A program made the translations under genes and the position numbers. A stretch of 10,792 nucleotides of DNA, taken from NCBI GenBank assembly GCA_905214995.1, contig CAJMOT010000080.1, forward strand, positions 1-10,792, read 5' to 3'. Source of the DNA: an uncultured bacterium (GTDB lineage Bacteria; Verrucomicrobiota; Verrucomicrobiia; Opitutales; Intestinicryptomonadaceae). A model generated the notes under the pieces. That model was not told the DNA's origin. It saw nothing but the letters and a program-made list of their open reading frames with translations, and searched no databases. Within the stretch, counting starts at the first letter, position 1; the number at the start of each line of letters is the position of its first letter. This document shows, piece by piece, positions 7,096 through 10,792 of this stretch.

Positions 7096-8408
7096 GCAAG
7101 ACAAGAGTCAGATTCGCACCGAGCCCGACGGGCTTCTTCCACATCGGCAGCGCGAGAACCGCGCTATTTAACTGGCTGTACGCGCGCCACACGGGCGGAA
7201 CATTCGTCCTCAGAATAGAGGATACCGACAGGGAGCGCAACAACGAGGAGTATCTGAACGTCATAAAGGACGGCATGAAGTGGCTCGGGCTCGACTGGGA
7301 CGAAGGCCCGGACGTCGGGGGAAACTACGGCCCCTACTTCCAAAGCGAGCGCGGCGGCGTCTACAAAAACTTTCTTGAAATTCTCCGGCAAAAGGGCAGG
7401 GCGTACGACAAGGACGGCGCGGTGTTCTTCAAGGTTTCCGGCCGGAAGCAGGTTCTGCACGACGCCGTCTACGGCGACGTAGAGCGGCTCGAGGAAAAGG
7501 ACTTTCCTATTTTCCGCTCAAACGGAACTCCGGTTTTCCACTTCGTAAACGTCGTGGACGACATCTGCATGGAAATCACGAACGTCATACGCGGGCAGGA
7601 CCACCTCACGAACACCAACAAGCACATAGAGCTCTTTAAGGCGTTCGATGCCCCCCTCCCGCAGTTCGCCCACATTCCGCTGATTCTCAAGACGGACGGG
7701 CACGGCAAAATGAGCAAGCGCGACAGGGGCGCGCTCATAGAGGAGTACCGGCGGAAAAACTTCCTGCCCGACGCCGTGCGCAACTACCTCTGCCTGCTCG
7801 GCTGGAATCCCAAAAACGACAAGGAGATAATGGACATTTCCGAAATCGTCGAACTGTTCGACTTCCCGGGGATCGTGAAGAGCAACGCGCGCTTCGACGA
7901 GCGCAAGATGGCGCATTTCAACACTGAGCACATACGCGCCCTGCCGCCGGAAAAATTCGCGGAGCTCGCAAGGGCGGCGATAAAGTCGGAGTCCGACATA
8001 GACGTCGGCTCCGACGGCGGGTATATCGCGAAGGTTTTCGCCCTCTGCCAGCCCAAGGCGGCGAACATGGAGAGCTTCCCGTCGATGGTGCGCTTTTTCT
8101 TCTCCGACGAATTTCCGTACGACGCCGCCGCGAGGGAAAAGGTTTTCAAGAAGGGCGACCCGCTCGCGCGCCTCGCGGAGCTCAACGAGATTCTTCCCGC
8201 CGTCGAAGATTTTTCGCGCGACGCCATATATGCCGCCATAGCCGACGCCGCGGCAAAGAGGGGGCTGAAAACCACCGAGTATTTCCCGATACTGCGCTAT
8301 GCGGTCTCCGGCATGGCGGGCGGCCCCGACCTCATGCCCGCGCTCGAAACGCTCGGCAAAGACCGCGTGCTGAAAAGAATAGCCTCCGTGCCGCAGGCCG
8401 CCGGGTAG
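7092..8408 (+). CDS. gltX: Glutamyl-tRNA synthetase (class I, shortened)
   Basis: GluRS attaches glutamate to tRNA(Glu) in the cytoplasm. The class I signatures are clear: RFAPSPTGFFHIGSARTALFNW (7-28) with the HIGH-type motif HIGS (17-20), RIEDTDRERN (41-50), the VVDD...VIRGQDHL region (154-172) and KMSKR (206-210). The helical anticodon-binding part follows, with NYLCLLGWNP (231-240) and ARFDERKMAHFN (266-277). At 438 residues it is about 30 shorter than the T. thermophilus enzyme as I recall it. The difference lies after KGRAY (101-105): the segment of about 35-40 residues that carries the Cys/His zinc site in E. coli GluRS is missing, and the chain passes almost directly to VFFKVSG. The start overlaps the Nudix stop as ATGA. 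Whether it also charges tRNA(Gln) cannot be judged here. Confidence 0.97.
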   Translation: MSKTRVRFAPSPTGFFHIGSARTALFNWLYARHTGGTFVLRIEDTDRERNNEEYLNVIKDGMKWLGLDWDEGPDVGGNYGPYFQSERGGVYKNFLEILRQKGRAYDKDGAVFFKVSGRKQVLHDAVYGDVERLEEKDFPIFRSNGTPVFHFVNVVDDICMEITNVIRGQDHLTNTNKHIELFKAFDAPLPQFAHIPLILKTDGHGKMSKRDRGALIEEYRRKNFLPDAVRNYLCLLGWNPKNDKEIMDISEIVELFDFPGIVKSNARFDERKMAHFNTEHIRALPPEKFAELARAAIKSESDIDVGSDGGYIAKVFALCQPKAANMESFPSMVRFFFSDEFPYDAAAREKVFKKGDPLARLAELNEILPAVEDFSRDAIYAAIADAAAKRGLKTTEYFPILRYAVSGMAGGPDLMPALETLGKDRVLKRIASVPQAAG

Positions 8409-8512
8409 CTCTCATCGGGATTCTCCGGCGCGAATAACGGCTTGCATTCGCCGCGGGGATTTCCGAAAATCATCGGGAATTCGACTGGGGGAAGATTTGC
8501 GCGCACAACGCC
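8409..8512 (+). promoter_or_regulatory. gltX-rny spacer with weak promoter candidate and small repeats
   Basis: This 104-bp gap is the longest on the plus-strand side. It holds TTGCAT (8442-8447), 17 nt, then GAAAAT (8465-8470), a weak promoter-like pair 42 nt before the rny ATG. A 6-bp inverted repeat, GCGAAT (8430-8435) and ATTCGC (8446-8451), could form a hairpin with a 10-nt loop, but no T-run follows, so it is not a normal terminator. The 9-mer TCATCGGGA occurs at 8412-8420 and 8470-8478. A GGGGGAAG tract (8487-8494) lies too far (18 nt) from the ATG to act as an ordinary ribosome binding site. Any of these may be chance. Confidence 0.25.
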
Positions 8513-10057
8513 ATGGAATTTGACGCATACGAATGGAACTCCATAATATTGGGATTGTTGGCAACATGCCTCTTTGCCGAGTGCATAATATTGCTCGTGC
8601 GCGTCAATTCCCTGAAAAATTCCTCGCTCGCCGAGGCCGAGAAAATCCGCACCGACGAAAAGCTCAAATACGAGAAAAAGGGCAACGAGCTCGAAATGCT
8701 CTACAAGGAGCGCGAAATAGAGCTCAAAAGCGAATACGAAGATCTCCTTTCGATGGCGAAGGCCGCCAAGCGCGAGCAGGACGAAAAGCTCGCCGAGCTC
8801 GACGCGCGGATACGCGATGCGAAATTCGCCTCCGAGCGCGCCGAGGCCGAATACGCGCGCTTTTCCGCCATGCGCGAAGAGCACCGCAATTCCGCCCGCC
8901 AGTACGCCGAGAAGCTCGCGGGGCTCGCAAACCTCGACGTCGAGCAGATGCGCGAGGAGGCCAAGAGCGAAGTGCGCAAAAAGTGCATGGAGGATTTGTC
9001 GCTCTATAAGTCGGAGTTGCTTGAAAAATCCAAGCGCGAAATCGACGCCAAAGCGCAGCGGATACTCGTGGACTCGATGCAGCGCATGGTCTCCCAGCTT
9101 CCGCAGTCCGCCACGGTTTCGATGGTAAAAATTCCCGACGAGGCCATGAAGGGGCGCATAATAGGCAAGGAGGGGCGCAACATCAGGGTGTTTGAATCGG
9201 AGACCGGAACCACCCTCGTGATAGACGAAACCCCCGAATACGTGTTCGTATCCTCCTTCAACCCGACGCGCCGCGAGATCGCAAAAACCGCCCTCGAGTC
9301 CCTCGTCTCCGACGGCAGGATAAACCCCGCCACGATAGAGCAGGCGGTCGCCGACGCCCGCGGAGAAATAGAGGGGAAAACCTTTTCATACGGCGCGGAG
9401 GCTGTGGAGTCGCTGGGGCTGGCGCGCGTCGATCCGGAGATAGTGTCGCTTTTGGGCAGGCTCAATTTCCACTCGTCGCTCAACCAGAACACCCTAGAAC
9501 ACTCCGTTGAAACGGCGCGCATAGCGGGCATGATAGCCGCCGAAATAAACTGCGACCCCGCGACCGCAAAGAGGGCGGGGCTATTCCACGACATCGGAAA
9601 GGCCGTCTCCGACCAAAATCTTTCCCATGCGCGCGCCGGAGCCGCCGCCCTATTGAAATGCGGAGAGAGCGAAACCGTCGCCAACGCGGTGGAGGCGCAC
9701 CATTCGGAGGTAGAGGCAAAAAGCGTATACGCGCTGATAGTCCAGGCGGCGGACGCCCTTTCCGCCACGCGGCGCGGGGCGAGAATGGAGGCGATGGAGG
9801 GATACATAAAGCGCGTGCAGTCGCTTGAAGGGATAGCGCTGTCGTTCGAGGGGGTCTCGAACGCCTACGTTATACAGGCGGGCAGGGAGTTGCGCGTAAT
9901 GGTCTCCCCCGACGCCGTGAGCGACATCGAAGCGTACGAAATCTCCAAAAAGATAAGGGAGAAAATCGAACGGAGCGTGGACGGAGCCTTTCCGGTAAAA
10001 ATCACTCTCGTGCGCGAGCGCAGGTATGTTGAGTTTTCGGGCGATCGGCGCGACTGA
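8513..10057 (+). CDS. rny: Ribonuclease Y
   Basis: RNase Y is a membrane-anchored endoribonuclease that starts bulk mRNA decay. The 514 residues show the full order: one N-terminal membrane helix (about 10-30, SIILGLLATCLFAECIILLV), a long charged coiled coil (about 40-180), a KH RNA-binding domain with GRIIGKEGRNI (214-224), and an HD domain. The HD domain has LEHSVETARIAG (328-339, His330), LFHDIGKAV (357-365, catalytic His359-Asp360), EAHHSEVE (394-401) and AADALSATRRGARME (412-426). The family C-terminus ends in VKITLVRERRYVEF. Length is normal for the family (about 520). The motif usually RTSYGQN reads HSSLNQN (320-326), a modest deviation beside the metal-site helix. The ATG at 8513 keeps the membrane helix at the usual distance from the N-terminus; no good Shine-Dalgarno sequence supports it. 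Confidence 0.97.
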   Translation: MEFDAYEWNSIILGLLATCLFAECIILLVRVNSLKNSSLAEAEKIRTDEKLKYEKKGNELEMLYKEREIELKSEYEDLLSMAKAAKREQDEKLAELDARIRDAKFASERAEAEYARFSAMREEHRNSARQYAEKLAGLANLDVEQMREEAKSEVRKKCMEDLSLYKSELLEKSKREIDAKAQRILVDSMQRMVSQLPQSATVSMVKIPDEAMKGRIIGKEGRNIRVFESETGTTLVIDETPEYVFVSSFNPTRREIAKTALESLVSDGRINPATIEQAVADARGEIEGKTFSYGAEAVESLGLARVDPEIVSLLGRLNFHSSLNQNTLEHSVETARIAGMIAAEINCDPATAKRAGLFHDIGKAVSDQNLSHARAGAAALLKCGESETVANAVEAHHSEVEAKSVYALIVQAADALSATRRGARMEAMEGYIKRVQSLEGIALSFEGVSNAYVIQAGRELRVMVSPDAVSDIEAYEISKKIREKIERSVDGAFPVKITLVRERRYVEFSGDRRD

Positions 10058-10111
10058 CGCGCGGCGGGGCGGAAGTTCCGGAAAGTTTTGCGTCTTATGA
10101 AGGGAAATATG

Positions 10112-10777
10112 ATGAACAGGAGGGAGTTTGCATTGCGCGCGGCCGCGTTTGCAGCCGCGGCAGCGTGCGGGAAAATAGCCTTTGCCGGCGGCGGGAACGC
10201 GGGGTTTGAGAGGGTTTTCGCCAAAACCGACTCTCCGAAAAATCCGCCGATTCCGGACGGCAAACGCCCGTCCGGCGGGCTCGATTATTTCAGGCTCGAC
10301 GGCGACCCCGACGGGGTATTGCTGAAATTCCCAAAGTTTGCGGGAAAGCTCAAAAATCATAAAAATCCGAAGCTGAAGCTGTGCTTCGGAAACGCCCTCG
10401 AAAACCGCGACAGCTTTTCTCTTTTCGCGCGCTCGGCAAAGGACGACCGCATTCTCGCCAGGCTCAACCTCGTAAATCTCTTCGGGTTCGAGCCCGTGCG
10501 GTTCGACATTCCTTTGGAAGATGCGGAGGAGATAGAGCGGTACGGAATCGTCGTGACATACGCGCGCATGGAGCGCAAAGACGCCAAGTTCATATCGAGG
10601 GGGGACCCCGTGTGCCTGTTCGCCGAATCAGCCGCCGAAAAGCTCGACGCCCACGCGCCGCATTTGCTCTTGTACGGGGCGGATTTCGACCCGAAAGCGG
10701 CGTTCCGCAAAAATTTTCTGTCGCTCAACTGCATATTGCCGTTCGGTTGGATGAGCGGCTGCCAGACGGTGGTGTAG
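10112..10777 (+). CDS. Tat-type exported protein of unknown function
   Basis: I do not recognise the family. The chosen ATG (10112) is preceded 6 nt upstream by AAGGGA (10100-10105), the best-spaced Shine-Dalgarno sequence in the window. It gives 221 residues beginning MNRREF, a twin-arginine (R3, R4) export signal, with an alanine-rich core (10-18) and a likely cut after AFA (23-25). ATGs at 10097 and 10109 are alternatives. Cys19 (AAAC) is a poor lipobox. The mature part (about 195 residues) has alternating charged and hydrophobic stretches suggesting a mainly beta fold, for example LKLCFGN, VRFDIPL and YGIVVTYAR, but no catalytic motif that I know. It ends QTVV at TAG, and the next codon in frame is ATG. 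It could therefore be complete, or the front part of a longer gene broken by this stop. It lies 54 nt after rny. Confidence 0.7.
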   Translation: MNRREFALRAAAFAAAAACGKIAFAGGGNAGFERVFAKTDSPKNPPIPDGKRPSGGLDYFRLDGDPDGVLLKFPKFAGKLKNHKNPKLKLCFGNALENRDSFSLFARSAKDDRILARLNLVNLFGFEPVRFDIPLEDAEEIERYGIVVTYARMERKDAKFISRGDPVCLFAESAAEKLDAHAPHLLLYGADFDPKAAFRKNFLSLNCILPFGWMSGCQTVV

Positions 10778-10792
10778 ATGTCTTGGTATGCA
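10778..10792 (+). other. Right-edge stub: in-frame ATG directly after the TAG stop
   Basis: The five codons after the TAG at 10775-10777 read M-S-W-Y-A in the same frame as the exported protein. They could be the start of a following gene, the continuation of an interrupted gene, or noncoding DNA. Fifteen bases are too few to decide. Confidence 0.15.

Noticed and set aside
6256..7104. A 282-codon minus-strand frame across the DUF362-like and Nudix genes
   Set aside because: It spans two supported genes on the other strand and shows no motif.
8430..8451. Hairpin GCGAAT/ATTCGC after gltX as a terminator
   Set aside because: Only six pairs, a 10-nt loop and a GC-rich, not T-rich, sequence behind it.
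9004..9807. A 267-codon minus-strand frame opposite rny
   Set aside because: It is Ser/Ala-rich antisense to the KH and HD domains of RNase Y, with no domain of its own.
10070..10080. Short palindrome CGGAAGTTCCG between rny and the exported protein, as an operator
   Set aside because: Five-base arms with one central base are too weak without a second copy or a known regulator.
10118..10135. AGGAGG followed by TTG (10133) as an alternative start of the last gene
   Set aside because: AGG AGG codes the twin arginine of a good Tat signal, and the ATG at 10112 has its own AAGGGA, so the TTG start would lose the export motif.

Overview
The window is a compact, GC-rich piece of bacterial chromosome made mostly of housekeeping genes. 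The protein sequences suggest a Verrucomicrobiota/PVC-type bacterium, perhaps an Opitutales-like lineage. The reasons are a lysine-rich tail on the primary sigma factor, a DnaG primase whose zinc-ligand positions read S/T/C/T, a shortened glutamyl-tRNA synthetase, and a twin-arginine exported protein of unknown family. This placement rests on impression, not on a search.

The layout is two divergent gene sets around a 76-bp AT-rich spacer (5403-5478). Leftward on the minus strand run a TPR lipoprotein, dnaG and rpoD, almost without gaps. A possible further exported or membrane protein starts 1 nt after the rpoD stop and leaves the window at its left edge. This is the classical dnaG-rpoD macromolecular-synthesis pair, with a TPR lipoprotein in the upstream place where many bacteria carry rpsU.

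Rightward on the plus strand run an exported DUF362-like protein, a Nudix hydrolase of the isopentenyl-diphosphate-isomerase/YfcD type, gltX (start overlapping the Nudix stop as ATGA), rny (RNase Y, after a 104-bp gap) and a twin-arginine exported protein of unknown function close to the right edge. Together the named genes cover replication priming, transcription initiation, tRNA charging and mRNA turnover.

I saw no tRNA or rRNA gene, CRISPR array, insertion sequence, prophage or defence gene, and no convincing rho-independent terminator. I do not see a new multi-gene system here. The points most worth a second look are the loss of zinc ligands in DnaG, the missing segment in GluRS, the gene found upstream of dnaG, the shortage of Shine-Dalgarno sequences, and the two partly explained window edges.
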